64,000 nucleotides of DNA from Metabacillus litoralis (GTDB lineage Bacteria > Bacillota > Bacilli > Bacillales > Bacillaceae). The notes beneath the pieces are model-generated. The model worked only from the letters and a program-made list of their open reading frames with translations, ran no database searches and had not been told where the DNA came from. A program made the position numbers and the translations under genes. Below are positions 52,060 through 62,909 of the stretch, piece after piece; within the stretch, counting starts at the first letter, position 1; each line of letters opens with the position of its first letter. The stretch covers positions 496,001 through 560,000 of the forward strand of contig NZ_VOQF01000001.1 of the NCBI RefSeq assembly GCF_007994985.1. Reading direction: 5' to 3'.

Positions 52060-53286
52060 TTAAATGATTTGTTGTTGTATTACTTTTTTTGCCTTTGCCT
52101 TCATCAGATATTTAACATACAAAAGTATTGGCACTCCTAACCCTGTTACTACTACTAATGTTCCGAAAAGATATATTGGCTGATTTGCACCAAAATACTG
52201 TAGTAACACTCCACCAATCCATGGTCCAATGACATTGCCTAATTGTGTAAAGCCCATCGCTCCAAAATAAGTTCCTTTTAAGTTAGGAACAGCCATTTGA
52301 TCGATTAATAAGTCTGTCATAGAAAACATAAGTATTTCTCCAACAGTAAAAATAACAATCATAACAATTAATAAAGAAAGATCTGTTATAAAAGCAAATC
52401 CGATCAACCCTATACAAATGATGATATTACCGAACATAATTGAAACTAATGGAGAATATTTCTTTCCGATTTTGATTAATGGAAATTGTAACAATATTAC
52501 AGTAATTGCATTTAACGTTAATAAGTATGAGAATAGCTTTACACCATTATCAAAGGAAGCTGAGCTTGAAAAATATTGTGGCAATGTTGAAGAGAATTGT
52601 GAATAGCCTGTTATTGATAAAACAAGACCTATAATTGTTAGAAGAAAAATGGTATCTTTTCTTACAATTATGATCGCGTCCTTAAAATGGACCCTTTTAC
52701 TTACAACACTATCCTCTGGTATCTCACTTTTAGTTAAAGTATAAACAAGTGATAATCCATATAGAAAATACAAGAACGCTGCAAATAAAAACGGTGTAGT
52801 TGATGCTGCCGATCCTAGTTGAAGGCCAATAAGTGGTCCGAATGTAACTCCCACATTTATTGCTGTATATCTAAGATTAAAAATGATTAGTCGATTTTTT
52901 TCATCAGTTAAATCTGAAAGCATGGCTCTAGAGGTTGGTTCAAAAACTGCCCGACACAAACCATTTAACGCATTCATTATGAAGAATCCGGCAATAGATT
53001 GAGTGAATGCAAAGCCAACAAAAACCAATCCCCAAGCGAAGATTGATAGAAGTAAAATGCTTTTCCTGCCCCATCGATCTGATAAATAACCACCAAAAAA
53101 ACTAGCTGCAATTCCAAATAAGGAGCTAACTGCAATGATCGCACCGGTCATTGCTGGTGAAACCTGTTTCTCCTGAGTTAAATAGATTGCTAAAAATGGA
53201 ATACACATTGATGTTGCTAATCTGCCAAATAAAGTTCCTACTATAATATTAATGGTTATAGGGCTCATACCTTTTAAAGAGTTCAT
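52060..53286 (-). CDS. Major facilitator superfamily exporter
   Basis: A 408-residue transporter with twelve predicted helices and cytosolic ends. The loop between helices two and three is GGYLSDRWGRKSILL, the classical MFS motif A, and PTSRAMLSDL lies after helix four. Conserved motif C is not obvious, but the N-terminal half resembles drug/proton antiporters of the DHA1 group (YttB-like). The substrate is unknown. A weak GGCGAAAG site precedes the ATG. The neighbouring ArsR-type regulator and DUF6501 gene share the strand. Confidence 0.88.
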   Translation of the reverse strand: MNSLKGMSPITINIIVGTLFGRLATSMCIPFLAIYLTQEKQVSPAMTGAIIAVSSLFGIAASFFGGYLSDRWGRKSILLLSIFAWGLVFVGFAFTQSIAGFFIMNALNGLCRAVFEPTSRAMLSDLTDEKNRLIIFNLRYTAINVGVTFGPLIGLQLGSAASTTPFLFAAFLYFLYGLSLVYTLTKSEIPEDSVVSKRVHFKDAIIIVRKDTIFLLTIIGLVLSITGYSQFSSTLPQYFSSSASFDNGVKLFSYLLTLNAITVILLQFPLIKIGKKYSPLVSIMFGNIIICIGLIGFAFITDLSLLIVMIVIFTVGEILMFSMTDLLIDQMAVPNLKGTYFGAMGFTQLGNVIGPWIGGVLLQYFGANQPIYLFGTLVVVTGLGVPILLYVKYLMKAKAKKVIQQQII

Positions 53287-53306
53287 TCTTTCGCCTTCAT
53301 TCTTTT

Positions 53307-53474
53307 ATTATGGCTGTTTTCGTAAACTTTGTTGCTTTTAATAACCTAAAGGAAACCTCACTGTATACAGTCTAGTGCATCTTTTCTTCTTTAAATACCT
53401 TTTAGCGTTAAACACACAGTTTTTAACAGATTATTAGGGCTATTAGCAACAATCTTTGAGAAAAGAGCCTTTAT
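53307..53474. repeat. Interspersed repeat, AAGGCTGTTTTC family (copy 2, best preserved)
   Basis: Left end TATGGCTGTTTTCGTAAAC then TTTGTTGCTTTTA; right end TTAGCAACAATCTTTGAG then AAAAGAGCCTTTATT. The ends are inverted copies of each other over roughly 28 positions. The inner block ACTGTATACAGTCTAGTGC recurs at 15.2 and 45.7 kb. No coding capacity. Confidence 0.8.
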
Positions 53475-53618
53475 TATTGGATAATATTAAATTATACCTA
53501 AAAATAGGAAAAAGAACAGAAAAAATTCTTTGAGTTTCTTTTCAATGAAAACTTAAGATCTAACAATTTCATATAACTGTTTCTATATGCATAGTCATAA
53601 CTTGAGGTGAATGTTTCT

Positions 53619-55547
53619 ATGTTTACGAAGGAAGCTATTGATAATAAAATTAATACAATAATAGCGGATTTAAAAAACTCACAAAATCAAGATGGCTCAT
53701 GGAGCTTCTGCTTTGAAGGTGGTTTAATGACTGATGCATTTATGATCATCACTCTTCGCAGTCTTAATATAGAAAGTGATCATGAGGAAAAACTAATTAA
53801 GAAACTAGCTGACCGAATATTCGAATTACAAACATCTGATGGAACGTGGAAAGCATACCCAGACGAAAAGAGTGGTAATTTATCAGCAACTGTTCAGGCT
53901 TATTGTGCACTTTTATACTCTGGTTTTTATTCACAGGAGCATCCATTACTGAGGAAAGCTGAAGATTTCATCAAAAAAAATGGTGGACCAAATCAAACTC
54001 ATTTTATGACAAAATGGATGCTTGCTGTTAATGGACTGTATCAATGGCCTTCTATTTTTTATATTCCAATGACATTTCTACTTATACCTTATGCCTTTCC
54101 TCTAAATTTTTATCAATTAAGTACATATGCGCGAATTCATTTTATTCCAATGATGATAGTTGCAAATAAGAAGTTTACAATAAAATCAAAACATACACCA
54201 AATATTGAACATTTATTTGTTTCTTCACAAAATAGAGCTGCTGAATCTTGGGATTTAACGACCTACACACGCTCACAAAGTAACCCATTAGTAAATGAAT
54301 TAAATAGACTTCTCAAGCTTCCATCATATCTGCATCATCTAGGTTATCAACGAGCTCAAACATATATGCTAAAAAGGATTGAAGATGATGGAACTCTTTA
54401 CAGCTATGCTAGTTCAACCTTTTTTATGATTTATTCTCTCCTTTCTCTCGGCTATACAAAACAATCACCACTTATAAAAAACGCAATTGATGGGCTTAAA
54501 GGTTTAGTTAATACTGATTGTAACGGCTTGCACTTAGAAAATTCTACATCAACAGTATGGGATACAGCTTTAATTAGTTCTGCTCTTCAAGAGGTAAGTA
54601 GAAATGAGACACAAGTGATTAATAAATCTATTACCTACCTACTATCAAAACAGCATATTAAAAAAGGTGATTGGAAGATTCATAATCCTACTATTCCTCC
54701 TGGTGGTTGGGGATTTTCTGATAATAATACGATAAATCCTGATAATGATGATACATCTGCCGCTTTAAGAGCGTTAACTCATCAGGCCCAGTTAAAAGAG
54801 AAAAGTCAAAAAGCATGGTATAAAGGAGTAACTTATTTACTGTCAATGCAAAACAATGACGGAGGTTGGGCTGCTTTTGAGAAAAACACAGATTTTAAGC
54901 TTCTCACCTATATACCTTTAGATAATGCAAAAGATGCTGCAATCGATCCTTCCACTCCAGATTTGACAGGAAGAACACTTGAATTTTTAGGAAATTATGC
55001 TGGAATGACATTGAAAAACCCCAACATAAAAGCTGCTGTAAATTGGTTACTAACAAATCAAGAAGAAAATGGTTCATGGTATGGGCGTTGGGGTGTTTGC
55101 TATATATATGGAACATGGGCAGCGATAACAGGCTTATTAGCTGTCGGACTGCCGTCTAGTACACCTGCCATAAAAAAAGCTATCAGTTTTTTAGAAAGTG
55201 TTCAATTGCAAAACGGTGGATGGGGAGAATCTTGTAAAAGCAGTGAAATAAAAAGCTATGTTTCTTTAGAATTCAGTACACCTTCTCAAACATCTTGGGC
55301 TTTAGATGCTCTAATTATGGCTAAAAGAGCACATTCAGACTCTGTTATAAGAGGAATAACTCATTTGCTTGATCAAGGTTCATTCAGTAAGGATTCCAAA
55401 ACATACCCAACTGGTATTGGTTTACCTGGACAATTCTATATTACTTATCATAGCTATAATTATATATTTCCGTTGTTAACACTTTCACATTTCAAAAGAG
55501 CTATCGAAAAACACCCTAGAAGCAGAGCATATCAAAAAGATAAATAA
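53619..55547 (+). CDS. sqhC: Squalene-hopene cyclase / sporulenol synthase
   Basis: A 642-residue prenyltransferase-type alpha-alpha barrel enzyme that cyclises long isoprenoids (squalene to hopene, or in Bacillus tetraprenyl-curcumene to sporulenol). The catalytic acid motif is DNDDTSA (about residue 375, the DxDD protonation site). Several QW-type repeats are visible: QNQDGSW, QTSDGTW, QNNDGGWAAF, QEENGSW and QNGGWGE. It acts at the membrane. GAGGTGA is placed eight bases before ATG 53619; the GTG at 53607 overlaps it. It is followed 65 bases later by sodF, the same neighbour as in B. subtilis. Confidence 0.93.
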   Translation: MFTKEAIDNKINTIIADLKNSQNQDGSWSFCFEGGLMTDAFMIITLRSLNIESDHEEKLIKKLADRIFELQTSDGTWKAYPDEKSGNLSATVQAYCALLYSGFYSQEHPLLRKAEDFIKKNGGPNQTHFMTKWMLAVNGLYQWPSIFYIPMTFLLIPYAFPLNFYQLSTYARIHFIPMMIVANKKFTIKSKHTPNIEHLFVSSQNRAAESWDLTTYTRSQSNPLVNELNRLLKLPSYLHHLGYQRAQTYMLKRIEDDGTLYSYASSTFFMIYSLLSLGYTKQSPLIKNAIDGLKGLVNTDCNGLHLENSTSTVWDTALISSALQEVSRNETQVINKSITYLLSKQHIKKGDWKIHNPTIPPGGWGFSDNNTINPDNDDTSAALRALTHQAQLKEKSQKAWYKGVTYLLSMQNNDGGWAAFEKNTDFKLLTYIPLDNAKDAAIDPSTPDLTGRTLEFLGNYAGMTLKNPNIKAAVNWLLTNQEENGSWYGRWGVCYIYGTWAAITGLLAVGLPSSTPAIKKAISFLESVQLQNGGWGESCKSSEIKSYVSLEFSTPSQTSWALDALIMAKRAHSDSVIRGITHLLDQGSFSKDSKTYPTGIGLPGQFYITYHSYNYIFPLLTLSHFKRAIEKHPRSRAYQKDK

Positions 55548-55611
55548 ATATGATCAAACATTCTATGTTTTTGCATATATTGGGTACGAATGAAAATCAG
55601 GAGGGATTAGT

Positions 55612-56523
55612 TTGTCAGAAGAATATATCTTATCAATGAAAACCTGGTGTGAAGAAATCACAAAAAGTTACGAAGAAGCTGCCGAAGATTTGGCAAGAAT
55701 TGTTGAAGCAAATGAGCTTGAACATTGGCAAAATGAATTTAATCATTTTAAAGAACAACTTTCAGAAGAGGTTTCATTTGAAAAAAAAGAGCTTTATGAG
55801 AGAGCCAATGGACTCTACTTACAATTAGAAGATTTTTTCAACCAAAGTATCGAAATAAATGACGATAAAGCCTTAAGAGATTATCAACAATCAGTTTCTG
55901 TTCCCATAGGAGCACACACACTCCCCCCCTTACCATACAGCTATGATGCTTTAGAGCCGTATATTGATAGTGAAATTATGAGATTACATCATGATAAGCA
56001 TCATAAAAGCTATGTTGATGGGCTCAATAAAGCTGAAAAAGAAATGCAAAAAGCTCGGAAAACAAATGATTTTTCTCTTATTAAACATTGGGAAAGAGAA
56101 GCTGCTTTTAACGGCGCAGGTCATTATCTTCATACAATATTTTGGAATATTATGAGTCCTAAAGGCGGAGGTAAGCCTTCTGGGATGTTATTACATGAAA
56201 TTACTCAAACGTTTGGAAGTTTTGAAAGCTTTAAGAAGCATTTCTCAGAAGCAGCTAAAAGTGTTGAAGCTGTCGGCTGGACGATTTTAGTTTGGGCACC
56301 TAGATCACGAAGGCTTGAAATCCTTCAAGCGGAAAAGCATCAAAATTTGAGTCAATGGGATGTTGTTCCTTTATTAGTATTAGATGTATGGGAACATGCC
56401 TATTATCTTCAGTATAAAAATGAACGGGGCAAATATGTAGATAACTGGTGGAATGTTGTAAACTGGACTGAAGTTGAAAATAGACTTCAACAAGCAAAAC
56501 AAATCACTTGGCAACCATATTGA
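55612..56523 (+). CDS. sodF: Iron/manganese superoxide dismutase with N-terminal extension
   Basis: A 303-residue SOD. The C-terminal ~200 residues are a normal Fe/Mn dismutase with ligands H126 (MRLHHDKHH), H174 (HYLHTIFW), D258 and H262 (LDVWEHAYY). The first ~95 residues are an added acidic, helical region (ITKSYEEAAEDLARIVEANE, limits shown) with coiled-coil character and no signal peptide, as in B. subtilis SodF (about 281 aa). Its purpose is unknown. The start is TTG with CAGGAGGG upstream. It is probably co-transcribed with sqhC and ends at a strong terminator. Confidence 0.93.
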   Translation: MSEEYILSMKTWCEEITKSYEEAAEDLARIVEANELEHWQNEFNHFKEQLSEEVSFEKKELYERANGLYLQLEDFFNQSIEINDDKALRDYQQSVSVPIGAHTLPPLPYSYDALEPYIDSEIMRLHHDKHHKSYVDGLNKAEKEMQKARKTNDFSLIKHWEREAAFNGAGHYLHTIFWNIMSPKGGGKPSGMLLHEITQTFGSFESFKKHFSEAAKSVEAVGWTILVWAPRSRRLEILQAEKHQNLSQWDVVPLLVLDVWEHAYYLQYKNERGKYVDNWWNVVNWTEVENRLQQAKQITWQPY

Positions 56524-56543
56524 TTTTTTATAAAATATCAAAA

Positions 56544-56582
56544 AAACGGCTGATGATGGTCTAACTATCATCAGCCGTTTAA
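56544..56582. terminator. Bidirectional terminator after sodF
   Basis: AAACGGCTGATGAT pairs perfectly with ATCATCAGCCGTTT, between convergent sodF and yocR. Confidence 0.9.
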
Positions 56583-56625
56583 CTATCTATAATACACGTT
56601 TAAAAATGAAGTGAAAATCTCGTCT

Positions 56626-57972
56626 TTAGATTAGACCTAAAACATCTAAAAATACTAAGAGTATGGCTATCGGTGCGATGTATTTAATCAAAAGATACCA
56701 AATAACAAATAGCTTTTTACTGAATGATGATCCTGTAGTAAGTTCATTATAAAGGCTTTCTTTTGATATTTTTAATGGCACAAATATTGATATTAGTAAC
56801 GCACCTAATGGCATTAAAATATTACTAACTAAAAAATCAGCTGCATCAAATATTGATTTATCAAATAATGTAACTGTATCTAACACACCAAAAGAAAGTG
56901 CAGAAGGAATACCCACAACAAAAATACAAAATCCAAGTAACCAGGAAAACTTTTTACGCTGAGATTGATTACCTTTAGCTAATGGAGCAACAATAATTTC
57001 AAGCATAGAAAATGCAGATGTTAACGTTGCAAATAAGAATAAAAGTAAGAACCCAATTAAAAAGAACATACCAAGAGGCATTTGATTAAAGACAGTTGGT
57101 AAAACATTAAATAGCAGAACTGGCCCAGCATCAGGTGACAATCCAAATGAAAACACCGCAGGGAAAATGGCTAATCCTGCTAAAAATGCCACTAATAAAT
57201 TCAATATAACAATTGATACTGCAGATTGTGGTAGATTTTCATTTTTAGATAAATATGAACTATATGTGACCATCACAGAAACACCCACACTTAATGCAAA
57301 AAAGGATTGACCCATCGCATATAATATTGTCTCAGATGTCACTTTTGCAAAATCAGGTTTTAAAAAGAAAATAATACCTTCCATTGCTCCATCCAAAGTA
57401 ACAGATCGGATGATAATAATAAGAAAAAGGATAAATAATGCTGGCATCATTATTCTACTAGCTTTTTCTATACCGTTGGATATCCCTTTTGATACGACAA
57501 ATATTGTTATAAGTAAAAATAATAGCTGAGCAAATACAACTAAAAATGGATTCGTTATGCTTGAACCAAACAATTCACCATATTGTTGATCAGTTAACCC
57601 ACTTAATTCTCCAGTGAATGCTTTAAAAATATAAATTAATATCCAACCACCAACAACACTATAAAATGAAAGTAAGATAAAACATGTAAAAACACCTAGT
57701 CTCCCTATTAAATGCCAGGATGATCTTGGTGCAATTTGTTTGTAAGATTGTATTGCATCCTTTTGTGTACTTCTTCCAATAATAAATTCTCCTAACAGTA
57801 GTGGTAAACCTACTAAAACGGTAAACAAGATGAAGATCAGGAAAAATACTCCCCCTCCGCTTGTACCTGCCACATATGGAAACTTCCATATTGCACCTAA
57901 ACCAATTGCAGAACCTGCTGCAGCAAGAATAAATGCTAGTTTTGAAGACCATTGTTCAACATTATTACTCAC
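56626..57972 (-). CDS. yocR: Sodium:neurotransmitter symporter family transporter YocR
   Basis: A 448-residue NSS-family (LeuT-fold) transporter with 11-12 membrane helices. The first helix has the sodium and substrate-binding [22 protein letters not shown] sequence (limits shown), helix six has [20 protein letters not shown], and helix eight [18 protein letters not shown]. It probably imports an amino acid with sodium. From context (next to odhB) and length it is the YocR orthologue; the substrate is unknown. The start is GTG with AGAGGTG upstream. Confidence 0.92.
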   Translation of the reverse strand: MSNNVEQWSSKLAFILAAAGSAIGLGAIWKFPYVAGTSGGGVFFLIFILFTVLVGLPLLLGEFIIGRSTQKDAIQSYKQIAPRSSWHLIGRLGVFTCFILLSFYSVVGGWILIYIFKAFTGELSGLTDQQYGELFGSSITNPFLVVFAQLLFLLITIFVVSKGISNGIEKASRIMMPALFILFLIIIIRSVTLDGAMEGIIFFLKPDFAKVTSETILYAMGQSFFALSVGVSVMVTYSSYLSKNENLPQSAVSIVILNLLVAFLAGLAIFPAVFSFGLSPDAGPVLLFNVLPTVFNQMPLGMFFLIGFLLLFLFATLTSAFSMLEIIVAPLAKGNQSQRKKFSWLLGFCIFVVGIPSALSFGVLDTVTLFDKSIFDAADFLVSNILMPLGALLISIFVPLKISKESLYNELTTGSSFSKKLFVIWYLLIKYIAPIAILLVFLDVLGLI

Positions 57973-58145
57973 ATAATCACCTCTAAAATTTTTGCTTGGT
58001 AGGTAGATTGGTTATGATTATTTAATATAATTAAACACCCAATACTAATCAAACATTATATAAGCTTCCATTTTATCATTTTACTAACATAATATGAAAT
58101 GAAATTTAAGAAAAACTGGTTTACATAAAATTATTAAAAAGCAAA

Positions 58146-58192
58146 AAACAACAAAGCAGAAAGGCTTACATCACCTTTCTGCTTTGTTGTTT
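58146..58192 (-). terminator. Terminator of the odhAB operon
   Basis: AAACAACAAAGCAGAAAGG pairs with CCTTTCTGCTTTGTTGTTT, directly after the odhB stop. Confidence 0.92.
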
Positions 58193-58194
58193 AC

Positions 58195-59439
58195 TTAACC
58201 TTCTAATAATAATGATTCTGGATCTTCTAATAATTCTTTAACAGCCGCTAAGAAACTAACTGCTTCTTTACCATCAACAATTCTATGGTCATAAGACAAG
58301 GCAATGTACATCATTGGACGGTTTTCCATTCTTTCTGCATCTATTGCTATTGGTCTTAACTGTATCTTATGCATTCCTAGAATACCAACTTGTGGGCCAT
58401 TTAAGATTGGTGTTGATAATAACGAACCAAACACCCCACCATTTGTAATCGTAAATGTACCACCTTGTAGATCTCCTAAACTTAATTTATTGTCTCTAGC
58501 TTTGGTTGCAAGATTCATGATCTCGCCTTCAATACCAGCAAAGTTCAAACGATCTGCATCCCTCACAACTGGAACAACTAATCCTTCTGGAGCAGATACT
58601 GCAATTCCAATATCATAAAATTTCTTCATTAGTATTTCATTACCTTGAATTTCAGCATTCAATAATGGGAATTGTTTCAACGCAGCAACAACTGCTTTTG
58701 TAAAGAATGACATAAAGCCAAGACGAACATCATGTTGTTCAAAGAATTTATCTTTTCGACGTTTACGAACTTCCATAACAGCTGTCATATCAACTTCATT
58801 AAATGTTGTTAACATTGCAGCAGTTTGTTGAACTTCAACTAGACGATTTGCAATTGTTTGTCGACGTCGTGACATTTTAACTCGTTCTACTGGCTTTGAT
58901 CCATCTTCCTGTTGAGCTTGGGCTGATGGTTTTTGAGCTGATTTAGGTTGTTCAACCTGTTTTGAGCTTGGTCGTTCTGTATGAGACTCAACATCTTGTT
59001 TACGAACACGCCCAAGCGGGTCTGAAGTCTGAACTTGCTGTAAATCAATTCCTCTTTCACGTGCTAGCTTTCTAGCCGAAGGTGAAGCGATTGTGCGTTG
59101 TTTTTTATCTTCTTCAACTGAAGAACTAGTTTCTTTAGTCGAAGATACAGGTTCTTCCTGTTTGTTTTCTTCAGTTTTAGCAGGCTCAGAACTTGAAGCC
59201 TCTCCACTCTCATCAATTACCCCTATTGATTCTCCAACTTGAACTGTATCACCGGACTCTTTATACAGCTCTTTTAAAACTCCAGAAAATTCAGCAGTTA
59301 ATTCTACATTTACTTTGTCTGTTTCAACTTCTAAAAGGTATTCACCTTTTTCAACTACATCACCTGGTTGCTTAAGCCATTGAGCAATCGTTCCTTCAGT
59401 AATAGATTCTGCTAGTTCTGGTACTTTAATTTCAGCCAT
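58195..59439 (-). CDS. odhB: 2-oxoglutarate dehydrogenase E2, dihydrolipoyl succinyltransferase
   Basis: The 414-residue E2 core of the 2-oxoglutarate dehydrogenase complex, which transfers succinyl from lipoamide to CoA in the TCA cycle. Domains are a lipoyl domain (1-75, lipoylated Lys in [11 protein letters not shown]), a Ser/Glu/Lys-rich linker, a peripheral-subunit binding domain ([15 protein letters not shown]), a second linker and the catalytic domain (from ~190), ending with the active-site [24 protein letters not shown] precedes ATG 59439; the longer frame from 59460 starts before it. It follows odhA after 127 bases on the same strand. Confidence 0.96.
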   Translation of the reverse strand: MAEIKVPELAESITEGTIAQWLKQPGDVVEKGEYLLEVETDKVNVELTAEFSGVLKELYKESGDTVQVGESIGVIDESGEASSSEPAKTEENKQEEPVSSTKETSSSVEEDKKQRTIASPSARKLARERGIDLQQVQTSDPLGRVRKQDVESHTERPSSKQVEQPKSAQKPSAQAQQEDGSKPVERVKMSRRRQTIANRLVEVQQTAAMLTTFNEVDMTAVMEVRKRRKDKFFEQHDVRLGFMSFFTKAVVAALKQFPLLNAEIQGNEILMKKFYDIGIAVSAPEGLVVPVVRDADRLNFAGIEGEIMNLATKARDNKLSLGDLQGGTFTITNGGVFGSLLSTPILNGPQVGILGMHKIQLRPIAIDAERMENRPMMYIALSYDHRIVDGKEAVSFLAAVKELLEDPESLLLEG

Positions 59440-59566
59440 GTTGGTTTCCCCCTTGAGCACTTGCTTTTTTGAAGAGATGTGCTGTTAGTACATCTATATT
59501 GACTAACTGCCACATTATGAATATAGCAAGCCCCGTCTTTTTTCAATTTATTAAATAAGTGGTCAA

Positions 59567-62401
59567 TTAATTATTCCAAGTCAATGTTTCTGTAACAATA
59601 CGCTCTTGATCTTTTTTATGAATGTTAGGATCTCCTTCGGCCGGGCTTTGTCTTCTTCTTCTCCCAATATACTTTACTGGTATTCCATTTGGAGCAACTT
59701 CTCGTAATTTTGCATCATAGAATGTCCATGCACCCATATTTTGAGGCTCTTCTTGTACCCACACTATTTCCTCAAGTGACGTTAAACGTTCCATAATAGA
59801 AGTAATTATCTCTTTAGGGAATGGATACAATTCTTCAACTCTTAACATATGGACCCAATCAAGATTCTCATCCATTGAGTTAAGCTTATCAGTAAGATCA
59901 ATTGCTATTTTTCCACTACATAATACAAGTCTTTTTACTTTTTCAGGAGAAGTGCCTAGTCCTGGTTGTTCAATAATCGGCTTAAATTCACCTTCGCATA
60001 GTTCATTAATATCAGATACTGTTAATGGATTTCTTAACAAACTTTTAGGTGTCATTATAACTAGCGGTCTAACTTCTTCACGCTTTAATAAGTCTGCTTG
60101 TCGACGTAAAATATGGAAATATTGAGAAGCACTAGTTAAGTTTGCAACTTGCCAACTATCCTCAGCTGCAAGTTGTAAGAAACGCTCTAACCTTCCACTT
60201 GAATGTTCTGGACCTTGCCCTTCAAATCCATGAGGCAACAGCATAACTAGTCCAGATTTTTGTCCCCACTTCGCACGTCCAGCTGCAATAAACTGATCAA
60301 AAAACACTTGCGCAGCATTTGCAAAATCTCCATATTGAGCTTCCCATAATACTAGGGTTTCAGGTGCAAAAACATTGTAACCATATTCGAAACCTATAAC
60401 AGATCCTTCTGATAATGGACTGTTGTGTACAGCAAAAGATGCATTTGCATTTGATAATTGATGTAATGGTGAATAAAACTCTCCATTATCCACATCATGT
60501 AGAACAATATGTCTTTGCGCAAATGTACCACGCTGTGAATCCTGTCCAGATAGTCTTATAGGTGTGCCGTCTTTTAGTATAGAAGCAAATGCTAATGCTT
60601 CTCCTAAAGCCCATTCCACCTTACCTTCTTCGGAAAATGATTTAGCTCTCTTTTCAAGAATTCTCTTTAATTTAGAAAACACATTGAAATTTTCTGGCCA
60701 TGTTACTAACTCTTGGTTTAATTTTAATAAATCATCTTTACTTACAGCAGTCTTTAATTCAGGAAGACCACTATTGATAAATTCTGGTAACTTGATTTCA
60801 CGTGATATTTCAACACTTTTTTTATCAGGTACTTTCTTATATGCCTCGGTTAGTGCTGTTTGTACTTCATTGTTTATTTTTTCGATATCTTCAGTCTTAA
60901 GAACGCCTTCATTTTCGAGAGCTTTACCATATATCTCACGAACTGTTGGATGCTTACGAACCTTTTCATATAGTTTTGGCTGAGTCATTGATGGCTCATC
61001 CATTTCATTATGACCAAAACGTCTATACCCAATTAAGTCAATGAGAAAATCGCTTTTGAATTTCTCGCGATACTCCATTGCGATATACACTGCAGCTATG
61101 CAAGCTTCAGGATCATCAGCATTTACGTGAATAATTGGAATCTCATATCCTTTTGCTAAGTCACTAGCATATTTTGTTGAACGTGAGTCTCTGCTCTCAG
61201 TTGTAAAGCCAATCATGTTGTTAGCAATGATATGTATTGTACCACCTGTCTGATAGCCTGTTAATTTGTTTAGGTTTAACGTCTCAGCAACAATACCTTC
61301 ACCTGGAAATGCAGCGTCACCATGGATTAAAATTGCCATTGCTTCATTAACATTTTGCTTTGGATAACCCTTCTCAGTGCGGTTTTCTTGAGCCGCGCGA
61401 GTATAACCTTCAACAATTGGATCAATAAACTCAAGATGACTTGGGTTATTGGCCAATGTAACCTTCGCACGAACTTCACTTTGTTCTTTGATTTGCTTAT
61501 TAGCACCTAAATGATATTTTACATCTCCACTCCAACCATAATTAATGCCAATAGAACCTTCTGAAGGAACTAATTCCTTATTTGGCGCATGCTGAAATTC
61601 GGAAAAGATGATTTCATATGGTTTTCCAAGTACGTGTGCTAATACATTTAAACGGCCACGATGAGCCATCCCAATATTGATCGTTTCTGATCCTGCTTTT
61701 ACTGAACGTGAGATTAATTCGTCTAGAATTGGTACAAGCATATCCAAGCCTTCGATTGAGAAACGCTTTTGACCAACAAATGTTCTGTGAAGAAATTGTT
61801 CGAACCCTTCAACTTCTGTTAATCTTTTTAAAATGCTTCTTCGTTTTTCAGTTGATAAACGTTTGAATATATTACCTGATTCTACCATCTTAACTAACCA
61901 TGTTTTTTCTTCGTAATTATGTACATGGCTAAATTCAAAAGCAATAGAACTTTTATATACTTCTTTTAAATATTGATATGCTTCAAGTCCATTTGTTACA
62001 TGTGCTGGTGCATCTTCACACAAAAGATGGACAGGAATATCTTTTAAATCTTCTTCTGTTAAATCATATTCTTCTAAACGAAGAAACTCATTTTTCTCTG
62101 TTGTGTCCTCAAAAGGATAAATCGATGCATTTAAGTGCCCATATCTACGGATATTTGTTACTAGCTTAACTGCTTCTGCGATCTGTTTCATTTTATCAGC
62201 ACTAATTGAGTCATTGCCTGCTGAACTGGATTGTTTAGTTTGTATAGATGGAGAACCCCAATTATCAAAAATCTCTTTCAATTCTATGTCAACAGAATCT
62301 GGATCAGATTTATATAAATCATATTGTTCCATGACATAGCCGAGGTTAGGGCCGTGAAAATTTTCCCAAGGATAATTTCGTATATTTGAACCATCTGACA
62401 T
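59567..62401 (-). CDS. odhA: 2-oxoglutarate dehydrogenase E1
   Basis: The 944-residue thiamine-diphosphate E1 that decarboxylates 2-oxoglutarate. Visible are the N-terminal [20 protein letters not shown], the active-site region [11 protein letters not shown], the ThDP-binding [18 protein letters not shown] and [11 protein letters not shown], and the second domain with [14 protein letters not shown] and [16 protein letters not shown]. Length matches the Bacillus enzyme. GGGGGTAATG precedes the ATG. It heads the odhA-odhB operon; a cre-like site lies about 120 bases upstream, consistent with known glucose repression of this operon in B. subtilis. Confidence 0.97.
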   Translation of the reverse strand: MSDGSNIRNYPWENFHGPNLGYVMEQYDLYKSDPDSVDIELKEIFDNWGSPSIQTKQSSSAGNDSISADKMKQIAEAVKLVTNIRRYGHLNASIYPFEDTTEKNEFLRLEEYDLTEEDLKDIPVHLLCEDAPAHVTNGLEAYQYLKEVYKSSIAFEFSHVHNYEEKTWLVKMVESGNIFKRLSTEKRRSILKRLTEVEGFEQFLHRTFVGQKRFSIEGLDMLVPILDELISRSVKAGSETINIGMAHRGRLNVLAHVLGKPYEIIFSEFQHAPNKELVPSEGSIGINYGWSGDVKYHLGANKQIKEQSEVRAKVTLANNPSHLEFIDPIVEGYTRAAQENRTEKGYPKQNVNEAMAILIHGDAAFPGEGIVAETLNLNKLTGYQTGGTIHIIANNMIGFTTESRDSRSTKYASDLAKGYEIPIIHVNADDPEACIAAVYIAMEYREKFKSDFLIDLIGYRRFGHNEMDEPSMTQPKLYEKVRKHPTVREIYGKALENEGVLKTEDIEKINNEVQTALTEAYKKVPDKKSVEISREIKLPEFINSGLPELKTAVSKDDLLKLNQELVTWPENFNVFSKLKRILEKRAKSFSEEGKVEWALGEALAFASILKDGTPIRLSGQDSQRGTFAQRHIVLHDVDNGEFYSPLHQLSNANASFAVHNSPLSEGSVIGFEYGYNVFAPETLVLWEAQYGDFANAAQVFFDQFIAAGRAKWGQKSGLVMLLPHGFEGQGPEHSSGRLERFLQLAAEDSWQVANLTSASQYFHILRRQADLLKREEVRPLVIMTPKSLLRNPLTVSDINELCEGEFKPIIEQPGLGTSPEKVKRLVLCSGKIAIDLTDKLNSMDENLDWVHMLRVEELYPFPKEIITSIMERLTSLEEIVWVQEEPQNMGAWTFYDAKLREVAPNGIPVKYIGRRRRQSPAEGDPNIHKKDQERIVTETLTWNN

Positions 62402-62909
62402 GTAACATTACCCCCAACTATTCTTAAATGATCAGAATTTACATTCTGATACGTTCGTAGAATTCAAGTTATTATCCTACAATATTAAATTACAGTAAAA
62501 ATATAGTAATATGATTTTAAAACGCTTCCAATGCTATTTTAACATTGCTAACTTCACATTCCAATACAGTTAATTGAAAAATTCAAAAAAAATTTTAATT
62601 TCTTAAAATCTTCCTGTAAGTTATTAAGTATTCTTCAATTTAGAGAATTATCATACAATTAACTTATTTACTTAATTCTTATTTTACAACAAAGTATCCT
62701 AAAAAAAGTACAATATTTATTATTTTAAACTAAATTTTTATTAAAATTTTTTAGTGTATGTAAAAAAAGCTCTAAATCTAACTACATCCCTTCATAATAT
62801 ATACTTTGCAATTAGTTCAAGGCGATTAATTAAGTAGGATAAAGTTTGCTTCAATAGTATTCTTACATACAAGAAAAGACTAACTTAAAATCAAGCCAGC
62901 CTTTTCCCG
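62402..62909. other. AT-rich intergenic region upstream of odhA
   Basis: About 500 very AT-rich bases between odhA and the VWA gene. Apart from the cre-like site at 62517 I see no repeat, hairpin of note or ORF with a ribosome-binding site. It must carry the odhA promoter and the VWA-gene terminator. Confidence 0.5.
62517..62530. promoter_or_regulatory. cre-like site upstream of odhA
   Basis: TTAAAACGCTTCCA fits the catabolite-responsive element consensus at 13 of 14 positions. Its place in the odhA leader and the glucose repression of odhAB known in B. subtilis support it. Confidence 0.5.
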
